Counted from the first letter of the stretch, positions 9,751 to 20,249 are shown. The stretch: 64,000 nt of DNA from Muribaculaceae bacterium (GCA_017621845.1 JAGASI010000014.1:62001-126000); one strand, 5' to 3'. A program made the numbers and translations. Notes: generated by a model from the letters alone, not told the origin.

Positions 9751-11832
9751 TTATTTAAGCCATTTGTCAAACCAGCGGAAGAAGAGTCGCTGCCACATGA
9801 CGGCGTTCTGGGGCTTGAGTATCCAGTGGTTTTCATCAGGGAAGAGTACCATCTCGGCAGGTATGCCACGCAACTTGGCGGCATTGAAAGCTGCCATACC
9901 TTGTGAGGCAAGGATGCGGTAGTCATACTCACCGTGGCTTATCATGATAGGAGTGTCCCACTTGTCAACAAAGCGGTGGGGAGAGTTCTCAAAGGTGCGT
10001 TGGGCAACCTTGTTGTCTTTCTCCCAATAAGCGCCACCCATGTCCCAGTTGGCAAACCACATTTCCTCGGTCTCGAGATACTGGGCCTCCATATTGAAGA
10101 TACCGGCATGGGCAAGAAGAGCCTTGAAACGTTTGTCATGATTGCCGGCGAGCCAATATATAGAGAAGCCTCCGTAGCTGGCGCCGGTAGCTCCTACACG
10201 GTCACCGTCGATTGCCGGAATAGTAGCCTTGGCATGGTCGATGGCGGCAAGATAATCCTTCATATTTTGGCCGGGATAGTCCTTGGAAATCTGTTCCTCC
10301 CACTCGGTGCCAAATCCGGGAACACCACGACGGTTGGGGGCGACGACAATATATCCGTTTGAAGCCATGAGGGCAAAGTTCCAACGATAGCTCCAGAACT
10401 GGCTGACTGCACTTTGAGGTCCACCCTGACAGTATAGAATAGCAGGATATTTGCCGTTGGGGTCATAATTAGGCGGATATACAACCCATGTCAACATCTC
10501 CTTGCCATCGGTAGTGGGAGTCTTGGTCTCCTCGACCGTCGGCATCACGAGGCCGGCAAACACCTTGCCGTTTACATCAGTGATGTCGGCAACGTTGAAA
10601 GCTCCTTTTTTAGTCTTGGTGACACTTACTATTTCGTTGGGGCGCAACATCGAGTGACGCATGGTAATCAACTGTGGAGCTTTCTTGTTCTTGCTGACAA
10701 CAGGTGAAAGTGATGTATAATCCCACCGGCCCTCGGCAACAGTTGTCACCTTCATGGTTTTGATGTCCATATTGAAGATTGGGGCAGTTCCCTGATGGTA
10801 GGCTATAAACCAGATATTCTTGCTGTCAGGCTGCCAGCAGAATTCCTCGATAGTGTAGTCCCAATCCTTCGTGAGGTCGGTCTTCTCGCCGGTAGTAGTG
10901 TCAAGGATAAACAGGCGGTTCTTGTCAGCCTCATATCCGTCACGCTCCATTGACAGCCATGCCATATAGCGTCCGTCGGGCGAGAAAGCGGGATTGGTGT
11001 CATAGCCCATCATCCCCTCGGTAAGATTACGTGTCTCACCGGTAACAAGGTCATAGCGATATAGGTCTGAGTTGGTAGAGATTGCATACTCTTTACCGGT
11101 TTTTTTGCGCGAGGTATATACCAGCGCCTTGCTGTCAGGAGTCCAGGCAAAAGACTCCACACCGCCAAAGGGCTTCATCGGCGACTCGTAAGGCTCGTCA
11201 ATCATTATGTCCTTGACATCACCTACTTTGGTACCGTCAAAGTCACCTACAAATGGATGAGGTATAGTTGTCACCCACTCGTCCCAATGCTTGTACATCA
11301 GGTCATCGATAACTCGACCGGTAGCTTTGGGCAGGTCGGGATAGATATCAGCGGCATCACGTGAATACTTGACTTGTTTGATAAACACGACTTTTGACTG
11401 GTCGGGTGACAACAAGAACCCGTCGATACCACCCTCAATCGATGAAGCCTGCACGCGGTTGGTACCATCGGCGTTCATTGTCCACATCTGGGCCTTCCCA
11501 TCGGCATCAGGATAAATAAAGGCGATACGTTGGCCCCCGTCAATCCACACGGCGCCATTCTCACTCTTGGGTGTATCGGTGATTTTAGTGCCGTTTCCGC
11601 TGGTCTTACCATCGAGGTTAAGAACATAAAGGTCGCGATTGGAGTTGTTCTGCTCAAGGTTTTCGTACGATACACCATATAACACCTTGGTGCCATCGGG
11701 GGATACCTTCGGCTCGCTGACGCGGCCCAGCTGCTCGAGAGCATTTATATCAAATGTTCCAAGTGGCTCTGCCAAGGCCACTCCGGCTGCACTGAGTGCT
11801 AAGCTCATAATTAATGTTTTTTTTGTATTCAT
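9751..11832 (-). CDS. Exported S9 family prolyl oligopeptidase/dipeptidyl peptidase
   Basis: A 693-residue serine peptidase with a signal peptide (cleavage after VALA, residue 21). Residues about 30-420 form a WD40-like beta-propeller (repeats such as SPDGTKVLYG and SPDGRYMAW). The C-terminal alpha/beta-hydrolase has Ser552 in GASYGGFS, Asp637 in HGEYDYR and His669 in DENHW. It should release dipeptides or short peptides in the periplasm for amino-acid uptake, most like DPP5. It is last in the rsgA-uvrB-ygiQ run, 24 nt after ygiQ, though that spacing could also hold its own promoter. Confidence 0.9.
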   Translation of the reverse strand: MNTKKTLIMSLALSAAGVALAEPLGTFDINALEQLGRVSEPKVSPDGTKVLYGVSYENLEQNNSNRDLYVLNLDGKTSGNGTKITDTPKSENGAVWIDGGQRIAFIYPDADGKAQMWTMNADGTNRVQASSIEGGIDGFLLSPDQSKVVFIKQVKYSRDAADIYPDLPKATGRVIDDLMYKHWDEWVTTIPHPFVGDFDGTKVGDVKDIMIDEPYESPMKPFGGVESFAWTPDSKALVYTSRKKTGKEYAISTNSDLYRYDLVTGETRNLTEGMMGYDTNPAFSPDGRYMAWLSMERDGYEADKNRLFILDTTTGEKTDLTKDWDYTIEEFCWQPDSKNIWFIAYHQGTAPIFNMDIKTMKVTTVAEGRWDYTSLSPVVSKNKKAPQLITMRHSMLRPNEIVSVTKTKKGAFNVADITDVNGKVFAGLVMPTVEETKTPTTDGKEMLTWVVYPPNYDPNGKYPAILYCQGGPQSAVSQFWSYRWNFALMASNGYIVVAPNRRGVPGFGTEWEEQISKDYPGQNMKDYLAAIDHAKATIPAIDGDRVGATGASYGGFSIYWLAGNHDKRFKALLAHAGIFNMEAQYLETEEMWFANWDMGGAYWEKDNKVAQRTFENSPHRFVDKWDTPIMISHGEYDYRILASQGMAAFNAAKLRGIPAEMVLFPDENHWILKPQNAVMWQRLFFRWFDKWLK

Positions 11833-11856
11833 AACTGTGTTAATGAATTGGGTTAA

Positions 11857-13788
11857 TTATTTATGATATTTCTTATTTGCCTGATAGTATCTGGAATTTT
11901 TATTATTGGAAAACTTACCGGAAGTCTGGAAATAGCTACGTTGACGTGCCTTGGCATCGGGATTGGTAGCGGTAAAGATTTTCTCTCCGGTATAGGGATG
12001 TACTCCCGAATAATATATCTCGGTAGAGACTGTCATCGGTGTGGGAGTGAAATCCTGCACCTGGTCAAGTTGCAGATTCATGGCATGGGTGCGACGGGCA
12101 AGTTCCATCATATCCTGCTCGGTACAACCGGGATGTGACGAGATAAAATACGGAATGAGCTGTTGTTTAAGTCCCGAGCGGCGATTGACGTCATCAAAAA
12201 TTTTCTTGAACTCGCCGTAGAGGTCAAACGAGGGTTTTCTCATCACCTCGAGCACATGGTCACATGTATGCTCGGGAGCCACCTTAAGACGCCCCGAGAC
12301 ATGGTGTTCAATAAGCTCCCGATTATAGCGGCGGTTGACGGCATCCACCTTGGAGTCTCCTGTAGGATGCATCGACAGGTCATAACGCACACCACTTCCC
12401 ACAAACGACTTCTTGACCTCGGGACGCTCATCGACACTGTGGTATATGTCGAGTAATGCCGAATGGTCGGTATGAAGATTGGGGCACACCTTGGGGAACA
12501 AGCACGAGGGACGTCGGCATTTGTCACACAGCGATTTATCCTTACCTCCGATTTTATACATATTGGCTGATGGACCGCCGAGATCTGATATATAGCCCTT
12601 GAAGTCGGGCATGTGGATTACGGCGTCCAACTCGCGCATGATAGAAGCCTTGGACCGTGAAGCCACAAACTTGCCCTGATGAGCCGAGATTGTACAGAAA
12701 GCACACCCGCCAAAGCATCCCCGATGTAAGTTTATCGAATGTTTAATCATGTCATAAGCGGGGATACGCTTACCTCGATAGCGAGGATGGGGCATGCGGG
12801 TATAAGGCAGGTCAAACGAGGCATCTATCTCCCCATCTTCCATCGCCGGATACATGGGGTTAACCTTAATGGCACATCGGTCATACTCCTGCCATATTGT
12901 ACGGCCACCCGAGCGCATGTTTGACTCCTGCTCCACGTGCTTGAAGTTGGCACTCTGGAGTGTACGGTCTTTGCGACATCGGGTCCATGAGTTCAGCACC
13001 ACGTTTTCTTCATCACTTTCTGAGGGGACTCGCTCTCGAGGCACCCTTACCACTGTTTGCCTCAGGTCGGTCATATCGGCCAATTTTTCGCCGGCACTCA
13101 ACCGGTCGGCAATATCAACGACGGTTTTTTCGCCCATGCCATAGCTGATCATATCAGCCGGGGAGTCAATGAGGATGGATGGCCTCAGGTCATCCTGCCA
13201 ATAGTCATAGTGAGAAACACGCCTTAACGACGCCTCTATTCCACCGGCTATCACCGGGACATCGGGGAATAGGTCTTTCAGTATCCGACTGTACACTATC
13301 GTTGGATAGTCGGGACGCATACCGTGGCGAGCATCCGGAGTATAAGCATCATCCGAACGACGGCGACGCGCCGCTGTATAGTGGTTGACCATCGAGTCCA
13401 TGGCTCCGGCCGAGACGCCAAAAAACAAACGTGGCCGTCCAAATTTCCTGAAGTCTCTGAGGTCATCCTGCCAGTTGGGTTGAGGCACTATGGCTACTCG
13501 GTACCCGGCTGACTGGAGTGTGCGACCTATAACAGCGGCTCCAAACGAGGGATGATCGACATAAGCATCTCCCGAGAACAACACCACATCGACATAATCC
13601 CACCCCAGGGCCTTCATCTCTTTGACCGAGGTTGGCAACCAGTCTGTTACCTTATGTGTCGCCAACATGTCTACAGTCTCAGCCTCGACCGTACCCCGTG
13701 AGCGCGCACCGGCGGCTCGTGCGGGATGTCTTCTGTCTGTTGCCTCCTGTATATGGGACTCTTTATATTTATGGGAATGTCGGCTCAT
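11857..13788 (-). CDS. YgiQ family radical SAM protein
   Basis: A 643-residue radical SAM protein with the [4Fe-4S] motif CFGGCAFC in the centre. It has an N-terminal B12-binding-like fold region (YDVVLFSGDAYVDHPSFG-type) and the conserved YgiQ C-terminus. The substrate is unknown. I place the start at ATG 13788 rather than 13809, because this ATG overlaps the uvrB stop as ATGA, a classic translational-coupling junction. It is third in the rsgA-uvrB-ygiQ-S9 peptidase run. Confidence 0.9.
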   Translation of the reverse strand: MSRHSHKYKESHIQEATDRRHPARAAGARSRGTVEAETVDMLATHKVTDWLPTSVKEMKALGWDYVDVVLFSGDAYVDHPSFGAAVIGRTLQSAGYRVAIVPQPNWQDDLRDFRKFGRPRLFFGVSAGAMDSMVNHYTAARRRRSDDAYTPDARHGMRPDYPTIVYSRILKDLFPDVPVIAGGIEASLRRVSHYDYWQDDLRPSILIDSPADMISYGMGEKTVVDIADRLSAGEKLADMTDLRQTVVRVPRERVPSESDEENVVLNSWTRCRKDRTLQSANFKHVEQESNMRSGGRTIWQEYDRCAIKVNPMYPAMEDGEIDASFDLPYTRMPHPRYRGKRIPAYDMIKHSINLHRGCFGGCAFCTISAHQGKFVASRSKASIMRELDAVIHMPDFKGYISDLGGPSANMYKIGGKDKSLCDKCRRPSCLFPKVCPNLHTDHSALLDIYHSVDERPEVKKSFVGSGVRYDLSMHPTGDSKVDAVNRRYNRELIEHHVSGRLKVAPEHTCDHVLEVMRKPSFDLYGEFKKIFDDVNRRSGLKQQLIPYFISSHPGCTEQDMMELARRTHAMNLQLDQVQDFTPTPMTVSTEIYYSGVHPYTGEKIFTATNPDAKARQRSYFQTSGKFSNNKNSRYYQANKKYHK

Positions 13789-15866
13789 TGGTTCAGTTTT
13801 TCGATACATAACTCAATCTGGATAATCTCGTCGCGCAGTCGCGCAGCCTCGATAAATCTCATCTCCTTGGCCGCATCTGTCATCTCAGCCCTCAGGCGGT
13901 TAACCTGATTTTTCAACTCGTCAATCGACATATAGGCCATAACGGGATCGGCTGCTATCAATTCTGTCGATTGCTCGGGAGCATAGGATGATACCCTGCC
14001 TCTTTCCTTGGGTTTAGACCCTGACACGGCCGGTGTCCCGGGAATATAGGCTGTAGGCTCGGGGGCCTCATCTTCCTGACCGATGATGGCATGACGAGCC
14101 TTTACTATGGCTTGAGGAGTGATATTATGCTCCTCATTATATTTCATCTGTATCGATCGTCGTCGTTCTGTCTCTTCTATCGTCTGACGCATCGAGTCGG
14201 TGACATGGTCGGCAAACATTATCACTCGGCCATTAAGATTGCGGGCGGCACGGCCGACTGTCTGGGTCAGCGACCGATGGGAGCGCAAAAATCCTTCCTT
14301 ATCAGCATCGAGTATCGCCACCAACGACACTTCGGGTAGGTCGAGACCCTCACGCAAGAGATTTACGCCTACCAGAACATCTATCTCTCCCGACCTTAAT
14401 TGGTCTATGATTTTAATACGGTCCATAGGTTTGACATCGCTATGGATATAGGCAGTCTTGATATCGAGCTTGACAAGATAGTTGTTCAATTCCTCGGCCA
14501 TACGCTTGGTGAGAGTTGTCACCAACGTTCGCTCGCCGTTTTCTATCTGGGTCACAATTTCTTCTATGAGACGGTCTATCTGATTTTGAGTCGGCAGTAT
14601 TGTAATCAGCGGGTCAAGTAATCCCGTGGGACGTATAACCTGCTCGACCAAAACACCCTCACTTTGGGCAACCTCATAATCCGAGGGCGTCGCCGATACA
14701 TATATCGTTTGAGGAGTCAAGGACTCAAACTCATCAAACGTCAAGGGTCGGTTGTCAAGGGCTGCTTCAAGACGAAAACCATAACGCACGAGGTTTTCCT
14801 TACGGGAGCGGTCTCCACCATACATTGCCCGTATCTGGGGCAATGTCACGTGGCTCTCGTCGATAATCGTCAGAAAATCCTTGGGGAAATAATCAAGCAG
14901 ACAGAACGGTCTCATGCCGGGTTCTCGTCCGTCAAAGTAACGGCTGTAATTCTCGATACCCGAGCAATGACCTATCTCTTTCATCATCTCGACATCATAT
15001 GTCACACGCTCATACAGGCGGTTGGCCTCCAACTCACGTGCCTCACGGTTGAAAGCCTCGACTTGTTCTCCTAAGTCAAGCTGTATCTGGGCGATAGCCT
15101 TGGCCTGCCGTGCCGGTGATGTCACAAACAGATTGGCCGGATAAATATTCATACAGTCGTGGTCTCCCATCGAGACTCCATCTTCGGGATGTATAGCCTG
15201 AATACGCTCTACCTCATCGCCCCAGAAGGTCACTCTTATCACGATATCCTCATAGGCAAGCCTGATATCGACGGTATCTCCTTTAACACGGAATTTCCCT
15301 CGCTCGAGTTGATACTCGGTGCGCGAATACAATGCGTCAACAAGCTGCCTGAGAAATTTGTTACGCGTAATTTTCATCCCCACGCTCACCTCTACTGCAC
15401 TCTGATGGAAATCCTCGGGGTTACCCATGCCATAGATACAAGACACCGACGAGACAACGATGACATCTCGGCGTCCCGAAAGCAATGCCGAGGTCGTTGA
15501 CAGTCTCAGACGGTCTATCTCTTGATTTATCATCAGGTCTTTTTCTATATACTTGTCCGAGGATGGGATGTAGGCCTCGGGCTGATAATAATCATAGTAT
15601 GAGATAAAGTACTGGACCGAGTTTTCAGGAAAAAACGCCTTCATCTCGCTGTATAGCTGTGCAGCGAGTGTCTTGTTATGGCTTAATATCAATGTGGGAC
15701 GCTGGACACGCTCTATGACATTGGCCATCGTAAAAGTCTTGCCCGAGCCGGTGACACCCATGAGTGTCTGATAGCGGGTATCATTGGTTAGTCCACTGAC
15801 AAGCTGGTCAATAGCCTGGGGTTGGTCTCCGGTGGGTTTATATTCTGAGCTGAGTTTAAATTCCAT
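13785..15866 (-). CDS. uvrB: Excinuclease ABC subunit B
   Basis: A 693-residue UvrB, the damage-verifying helicase-like subunit of nucleotide excision repair that loads UvrC at lesions delivered by UvrA. Seen: Walker A GVTGSGKTFTMANV (37-50), the beta-hairpin region YYDYYQPEAYIPSSD that probes the strand, helicase motif VGVNLLREGLDLPEV, QTVGRAARN, and the C-terminal UVR coiled coil (last 40 residues) that contacts UvrC. It follows rsgA by 38 nt and overlaps ygiQ by 4 nt. Confidence 0.97.
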   Translation of the reverse strand: MEFKLSSEYKPTGDQPQAIDQLVSGLTNDTRYQTLMGVTGSGKTFTMANVIERVQRPTLILSHNKTLAAQLYSEMKAFFPENSVQYFISYYDYYQPEAYIPSSDKYIEKDLMINQEIDRLRLSTTSALLSGRRDVIVVSSVSCIYGMGNPEDFHQSAVEVSVGMKITRNKFLRQLVDALYSRTEYQLERGKFRVKGDTVDIRLAYEDIVIRVTFWGDEVERIQAIHPEDGVSMGDHDCMNIYPANLFVTSPARQAKAIAQIQLDLGEQVEAFNREARELEANRLYERVTYDVEMMKEIGHCSGIENYSRYFDGREPGMRPFCLLDYFPKDFLTIIDESHVTLPQIRAMYGGDRSRKENLVRYGFRLEAALDNRPLTFDEFESLTPQTIYVSATPSDYEVAQSEGVLVEQVIRPTGLLDPLITILPTQNQIDRLIEEIVTQIENGERTLVTTLTKRMAEELNNYLVKLDIKTAYIHSDVKPMDRIKIIDQLRSGEIDVLVGVNLLREGLDLPEVSLVAILDADKEGFLRSHRSLTQTVGRAARNLNGRVIMFADHVTDSMRQTIEETERRRSIQMKYNEEHNITPQAIVKARHAIIGQEDEAPEPTAYIPGTPAVSGSKPKERGRVSSYAPEQSTELIAADPVMAYMSIDELKNQVNRLRAEMTDAAKEMRFIEAARLRDEIIQIELCIEKLNQ

Positions 15867-15904
15867 TACTGAAACAATCAGAGGGGAAAAATGATAGTAA
15901 ATGT

Positions 15905-16855
15905 TTACTCGGGTTTACGGTATTTGGAGAATTCCTCAGGAGTCGCATCCTCGAGGATTGAAAGATAGGAGTTGTAGCGCGAGGTCGCAATATATTGGTT
16001 GTCAAGCGCTGACAACACCGCACATCCCGGCTCATGAGTGTGTGTACAATTACCAAACCGACACCCCGACGAGATTTTAAATATCTCGGGGAAATAATGA
16101 GCGACTTCATAGCGGTCAAAGTCAATCGTGCCAAAACCTCTGATACCCGGTGTATCTATAATATGACTGTCACAGGACAGGTCATACATCTCCGAAAAAG
16201 TTGTCGTGTGCATCCCCTGGTCATGTACTGCCGATATCTCAGAAGTCTTAACGTCAGCTCCGGGTATCAGGGCATTGATTATCGTGGACTTTCCGACACC
16301 CGAATTACCGGTCAACAACGTTGTATTGCCTTTTAGCTTATCTCTGAGGTCTTCCATGCCACTACCTGTCTTGGCCGACACATGTATCACGGTATATCCT
16401 ATCGATTGATATAAATATGTAACCGCCTCAAGCAACTCTTTATACTCAGGTGTATCCAACAGGTCTATCTTATTTATAATCAATCCGGCCTGTACATTAT
16501 ATGCCTCGGCAGTAGCCAGAAATCGATCTATAAAGGTCGTCGATGTCGTTGGATGGGCCAAGGTCACGACCAACAGTGCCATATCGACATTGGATGCTAT
16601 GATATGGGCCTCCTTGGACAGATTGCTTGCCCGACGTATTATATAATTGCGCCGGGGCGATATCGCCGTAATAAAGGCCGGGGCTCCGGGGCTGTCCGAC
16701 TTGACAACCTCTACCTCATCGCCAACTGCAACGGGATTGGTCGTGCGGATACCTTTGATACGGAAATTACCTTTTACCTTACAGCTAATTTCACTTCCCT
16801 CGGCTGTCGATACGATATAGTTTGATCCGGTATTGCGTATTACTCGTCCTTTCAT
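15905..16855 (-). CDS. rsgA: Ribosome small-subunit GTPase RsgA
   Basis: A 316-residue circularly permuted GTPase acting in late 30S maturation. Order: N-terminal OB fold (GEVEVVKSDS region), G4 NKIDLL, G1 P-loop GNSGVGKST, G3 DTPGIRG, then the C-terminal zinc finger CRFGNCTHTHEPGC. Length and permuted order are typical of RsgA/YjeQ. It is the first gene of the minus-strand run continuing into uvrB and ygiQ. Confidence 0.95.
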   Translation of the reverse strand: MKGRVIRNTGSNYIVSTAEGSEISCKVKGNFRIKGIRTTNPVAVGDEVEVVKSDSPGAPAFITAISPRRNYIIRRASNLSKEAHIIASNVDMALLVVTLAHPTTSTTFIDRFLATAEAYNVQAGLIINKIDLLDTPEYKELLEAVTYLYQSIGYTVIHVSAKTGSGMEDLRDKLKGNTTLLTGNSGVGKSTIINALIPGADVKTSEISAVHDQGMHTTTFSEMYDLSCDSHIIDTPGIRGFGTIDFDRYEVAHYFPEIFKISSGCRFGNCTHTHEPGCAVLSALDNQYIATSRYNSYLSILEDATPEEFSKYRKPE

Positions 16856-17175
16856 CTTGGTAAGTTACGTTATATCAGAGCCTGACCGGCTTTAGCCCGG
16901 GCCGGCTTTCTATTTAAGACCATAAAATTACAATTTTTTTTGCAATATAGCACTACTCGCCATAACAGGCTAATACATTACGCAACAGATAGTTACACAA
17001 CCACAAACAAATACCCCTGTCAAATTGTTATAAATATATAGTTAATTTTAACAAAAAATCACTACCTTTGCACCATCTAAGGTACAAATAACAACATTTA
17101 TCCGTCATAGAAGTATTCTATTTCTCCACATGTTATTAAAGATGTTGTCTAACATTAATATAAATTCACTTAACA
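16856..17175. other. Divergent intergenic region rsgA / winged-helix gene
   Basis: A 320-bp AT-rich region between divergent genes. It holds a good plus-strand -7 element (17063-17070). Nothing coding was recognised. A GC-rich near-palindrome (GGCTTTAGCCCGGGCC, around 16893-16908) sits close to the rsgA start, of unknown role. Confidence 0.5.
17063..17070 (+). promoter_or_regulatory. -7 promoter element for the winged-helix gene
   Basis: TACCTTTG matches TAnnTTTG exactly. A clear TTTG at the expected distance was not found; a TTTTA run lies closer. Transcription from here would leave a 5' UTR of about 100 nt before ATG 17176. Confidence 0.55.
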
Positions 17176-17394
17176 ATGAACACTGAAACAATTGGCGTAA
17201 ACGCCGGAACCGTTTGGAACGCTCTTAACGAAGCTGAAACCCTCGGTCTTAAACAACTCAAAAAAGTTACCAAACTTAAAGACAAAGAAGTATTCGCTGC
17301 TCTTGGTTGGCTCGCTCGCGAGGGCAAAGTGACAATCACCGTAGACCCCGAGGATGAAAAAGAATTTCTCATCTCTCTCATCCAAGAGTGCTGA
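17176..17394 (+). CDS. Small winged helix-turn-helix protein (DUF2582/PF10771)
   Basis: A 72-residue cytoplasmic protein that is a single winged helix. Helices span AGTVWNALNEAETLGLKQLKK and KEVFAALGWLAREGK, followed by the wing VTITVDPEDEKEFLIS. This is the PF10771 family common in Bacteroidetes, presumed DNA-binding. The target is unknown. It is an isolated gene with its own promoter and a strong downstream terminator. Confidence 0.85.
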   Translation: MNTETIGVNAGTVWNALNEAETLGLKQLKKVTKLKDKEVFAALGWLAREGKVTITVDPEDEKEFLISLIQEC

Positions 17395-17460
17395 TTAACC
17401 CCAAAACTGAACAACAATAAGCCATTCATCATTAGATAAATGAGCTTATTCTATCTACTA

Positions 17461-17503
17461 AACAATCGCTTCCCCACTATTAATAGCGGGGAAGCGATTG
17501 TTT
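17461..17503 (+). terminator. Hairpin terminator after the winged-helix gene
   Basis: A 15-bp stem (17461-17475 with 17488-17502, arms AACAATCGCTTCCCC and its complement) has a further CTATT/AATAG pairing inside and a short T-run after it. It is well placed to end the 17176 transcript. Confidence 0.75.
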
Positions 17504-17616
17504 ATATGTTCAACATATCGTAGCGATTGACATCTTACGGGTCAGCGGACAGGGAACTGATTAATCTGAGGTAGTTTAAACAGAATTGTCAAAAACCCTA
17601 CCCCTCTCAGACCGAC

Positions 17617-18300
17617 TCACTTGAGACGGAAGTTATAACCAAGTGTAGCACTGAGAGACATCGTGCGCGAGGCCGAGAAGGTATCGGCGCGCTTGGAAGG
17701 AAAAATATTTCCAAGTCCATAGTAAAATCTACACTCCAGATATATCGAGTGACGAGGCTTGACATAATACTCGGCGCCCAATCCGGCAGTGATGCCATAG
17801 TCAAATTTATTGGACACCTCCATAGTCAACTGATCGGTCTGACGTCCACTGATACCCACCGAGGCGGGATTGTGATAATCAAAGTTTGATGAAATGTTGT
17901 CAGACACCATGAAACTTACCTCAGGACCAAGATTTACAAACCCCTTGAACCGTGAGGACCCAAAATAAATATGAGTCATCACCGGGATGGATATATAGTT
18001 GAGGGTGCGTTTATAACTTAATGACGCGTCATCAAACGTCTCATTCCACCCTCGTTGACTGAAATTGATTTCTCCGACAAGCCCGAATATTTTTTCCTCA
18101 GCATAGCGAATTGACACACCGGCTTCGGGGCCCATAAGCCAACCTTGCTTTACACCGGGGCTGAATGACATCTTACCCAACGACACACCGCCATGACCTC
18201 CTACCGACAGATGTGGACGATAGTGGGTCTCTCCACGTCCCGACAGCGATATCATCAATGCGGCCGTCAATACCGATAATTTAATCCCTATTAACTTCAT
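17617..18300 (-). CDS. Outer-membrane beta-barrel protein (PorT-like)
   Basis: 227 residues from ATG 18300, with a signal peptide (LIGIKLSVLTAALMISLSGRG). Alternating hydrophobic strands and a C-terminal strand ending in a Phe-containing motif (LSATLGYNFRLK) fit an 8-strand outer-membrane barrel of the PorT/OmpA-beta class. The ATG overlaps the TGA stop of the upstream LysM gene by one base (TGATG); a GTG at 18303 is an alternative. Coupling to the LysM/periplasmic-binding protein suggests a shared envelope role. Substrate is unknown. Confidence 0.8.
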   Translation of the reverse strand: MKLIGIKLSVLTAALMISLSGRGETHYRPHLSVGGHGGVSLGKMSFSPGVKQGWLMGPEAGVSIRYAEEKIFGLVGEINFSQRGWNETFDDASLSYKRTLNYISIPVMTHIYFGSSRFKGFVNLGPEVSFMVSDNISSNFDYHNPASVGISGRQTDQLTMEVSNKFDYGITAGLGAEYYVKPRHSIYLECRFYYGLGNIFPSKRADTFSASRTMSLSATLGYNFRLK

Positions 18301-20141
18301 CACTTAACTATAACATTTACAGACTCATCAGGCTGAAGACTGATGAAATATAAAGCATCATTGGACATACCGGCAGCCCCATCATCTACGGTAAAGTTGT
18401 ATGCCGCCTGTACACCCTCATATTGACGAGCATCTTTCAAGTTAACTCCTGTTGTCTTAATAGTAGCCAACAGATACTCCATCAAGTCATAACCATGAAG
18501 AGCCTGAATCGGGAAACCTACAATCATTGATCTTCCATACCACTCGTTAAACGAGTCCTTAATCTCGTCATAGCGGCTCATGCCTCCCCTGACATTAAAT
18601 CGTGAGAAATACACAGCATTAAGCTTGGCAAGATTTTCTGCGGCTCGCCCTTGAAAAGCAGCCCACTCAGGATAGCCAAAGAGTATTCCCTGTCCTCCCG
18701 CATTAGCAAAATTCTCTCCAAAGAATTTAACCATCGGAATACAGAACTTATTAAACTCGGCTAACGTGCCCGACTCAGGCAGAAAAATATACTTGCCGGC
18801 ATCATTTAGAGCATCCGCCAGGTCCTGACCGACAAGGTTGCCGTCATAGTTGATTACAAGGGGGGTTACTCCTCCGGCGGCAAATTTTCCTTTCAATATC
18901 TCAAGGAATGACTCCTTATCGCTCTGGTGTGCCGTATTATGCAGGAATACCGGTGTGTATCCTTCCGATATACGGTACATGACTTCATCGGCGGCCTTCT
19001 GATACATGCGGTCGGTATCGATATACAATTGCACCACATATGGATTGTCAATATACGTTGTATCTTTAACTATAAACGGATTGATGACATATATCCCATG
19101 TGAGGCTCCATAACGAGCTATACGGGCAAACTGGGACGGCGAAGACGGACCAATAATAAAATTGGCCTTAGACAGCACCGTATCATTAAGTATATGGCTG
19201 ATATCACCATCTTCTGACATCCCGGTATCAATCACCTTGATATCAACCTTGTCTGATATAATCGACATTTCGTTGGCCCCTAACAGTGCGCCTCGCATAA
19301 AGTCGGTGTTAAGTTGTGCCTGCTTGGACACCTTTTCCTCCGACAACTCAAAAGGCATCACCATCACAATTTTCACCGGTGACATATCACTCTTGATTTC
19401 AGCCTCACCATCGGCCACATTACCATCACTTACAGCCACCTCGGGATTGACAGGAGTCAATTCGTTGGTCTGTTCTGGAACAGCTGGCACCGTTTCCGGT
19501 GAGTTCTTCTCTTGGTGCGACTCCTTTTGGGCCGTCATCTTACCTGACTTCTTGCCTCGTGTGGTTTTATCTTTAGACTTGGAGTCCGACGTGTTATTTT
19601 CAGCTTCTGACCCGTTGTCCGATGCTTTGCCATTGTTATTTTCGGCCACTGCATTATCAGCAGCCGACACCTCGGCTATCAACAGTTTCTGACCGGCCTT
19701 GACGCCTCCTGTAGATACCGACGGGTTTAACTTAACCAAGCGATCGACCGGAACACCATAGGTCTTGCTGATACCGAACAAAGTCTCGCCCTCCTTGACT
19801 ACATGTATCTTCTGACCCTGAACAGATGCATTCATCCTTTCCCGGTCAACACTTGACAGCTCATTGAAATGATTTTTAAATTCCTCGTATGGAAAATACA
19901 ATACCTGCCCTTTTTTGACACCATCCGACGCCGAGCGGTTATACAGGTATATTTGAGTGACATTTACGCCCAATGCCTTGGCTATTGAGAGAGTTGTCTC
20001 GTGTACACCTACTGTATAGTAAAAGACTTTTTGGCCATTGATGGTTTTGACCGGCAAATCAAATGACATGGCCGACGCCGATATTGACACAGCTACAGCC
20101 AGGGCCCACACACGCATATAGTTTTTAAAACTCATCTTCAT
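18300..20141 (-). CDS. LysM and periplasmic-binding-fold envelope protein
   Basis: 613 residues. After a signal peptide ending near SASA come two LysM-type peptidoglycan-binding modules (about 40-83, and 112-154, HVVKEGETLFGISKTYGV). A low-complexity Ser/Lys/Asn linker (about 160-250) follows. Residues about 255-613 resemble a type I periplasmic-binding fold (KIVMVMPFELSEEKVSKQAQ, FIIGPSSPSQFARIARYG). This pairing is common in Bacteroidetes, where it is annotated as a LysM or amino-acid-binding protein. There are no ABC transporter genes beside it, so it may act as a cell-wall-anchored sensor or scaffold. It is coupled to the barrel gene downstream. Confidence 0.8.
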   Translation of the reverse strand: MKMSFKNYMRVWALAVAVSISASAMSFDLPVKTINGQKVFYYTVGVHETTLSIAKALGVNVTQIYLYNRSASDGVKKGQVLYFPYEEFKNHFNELSSVDRERMNASVQGQKIHVVKEGETLFGISKTYGVPVDRLVKLNPSVSTGGVKAGQKLLIAEVSAADNAVAENNNGKASDNGSEAENNTSDSKSKDKTTRGKKSGKMTAQKESHQEKNSPETVPAVPEQTNELTPVNPEVAVSDGNVADGEAEIKSDMSPVKIVMVMPFELSEEKVSKQAQLNTDFMRGALLGANEMSIISDKVDIKVIDTGMSEDGDISHILNDTVLSKANFIIGPSSPSQFARIARYGASHGIYVINPFIVKDTTYIDNPYVVQLYIDTDRMYQKAADEVMYRISEGYTPVFLHNTAHQSDKESFLEILKGKFAAGGVTPLVINYDGNLVGQDLADALNDAGKYIFLPESGTLAEFNKFCIPMVKFFGENFANAGGQGILFGYPEWAAFQGRAAENLAKLNAVYFSRFNVRGGMSRYDEIKDSFNEWYGRSMIVGFPIQALHGYDLMEYLLATIKTTGVNLKDARQYEGVQAAYNFTVDDGAAGMSNDALYFISLQPDESVNVIVK

Positions 20142-20249
20142 AAATCTTGAATAATGTAAAGAGAGACATTCGAGGCAAGATACCTCACACAGTATTATTT
20201 GGAATTATAAAGCCTGTCGAGGCCTATTGAACCGGTAAAACCGATTATA

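Noticed and set aside
19162..19692. 176-codon Ser-rich plus-strand frame
   Set aside because: Antisense to the LysM protein linker; low-complexity shadow translation.
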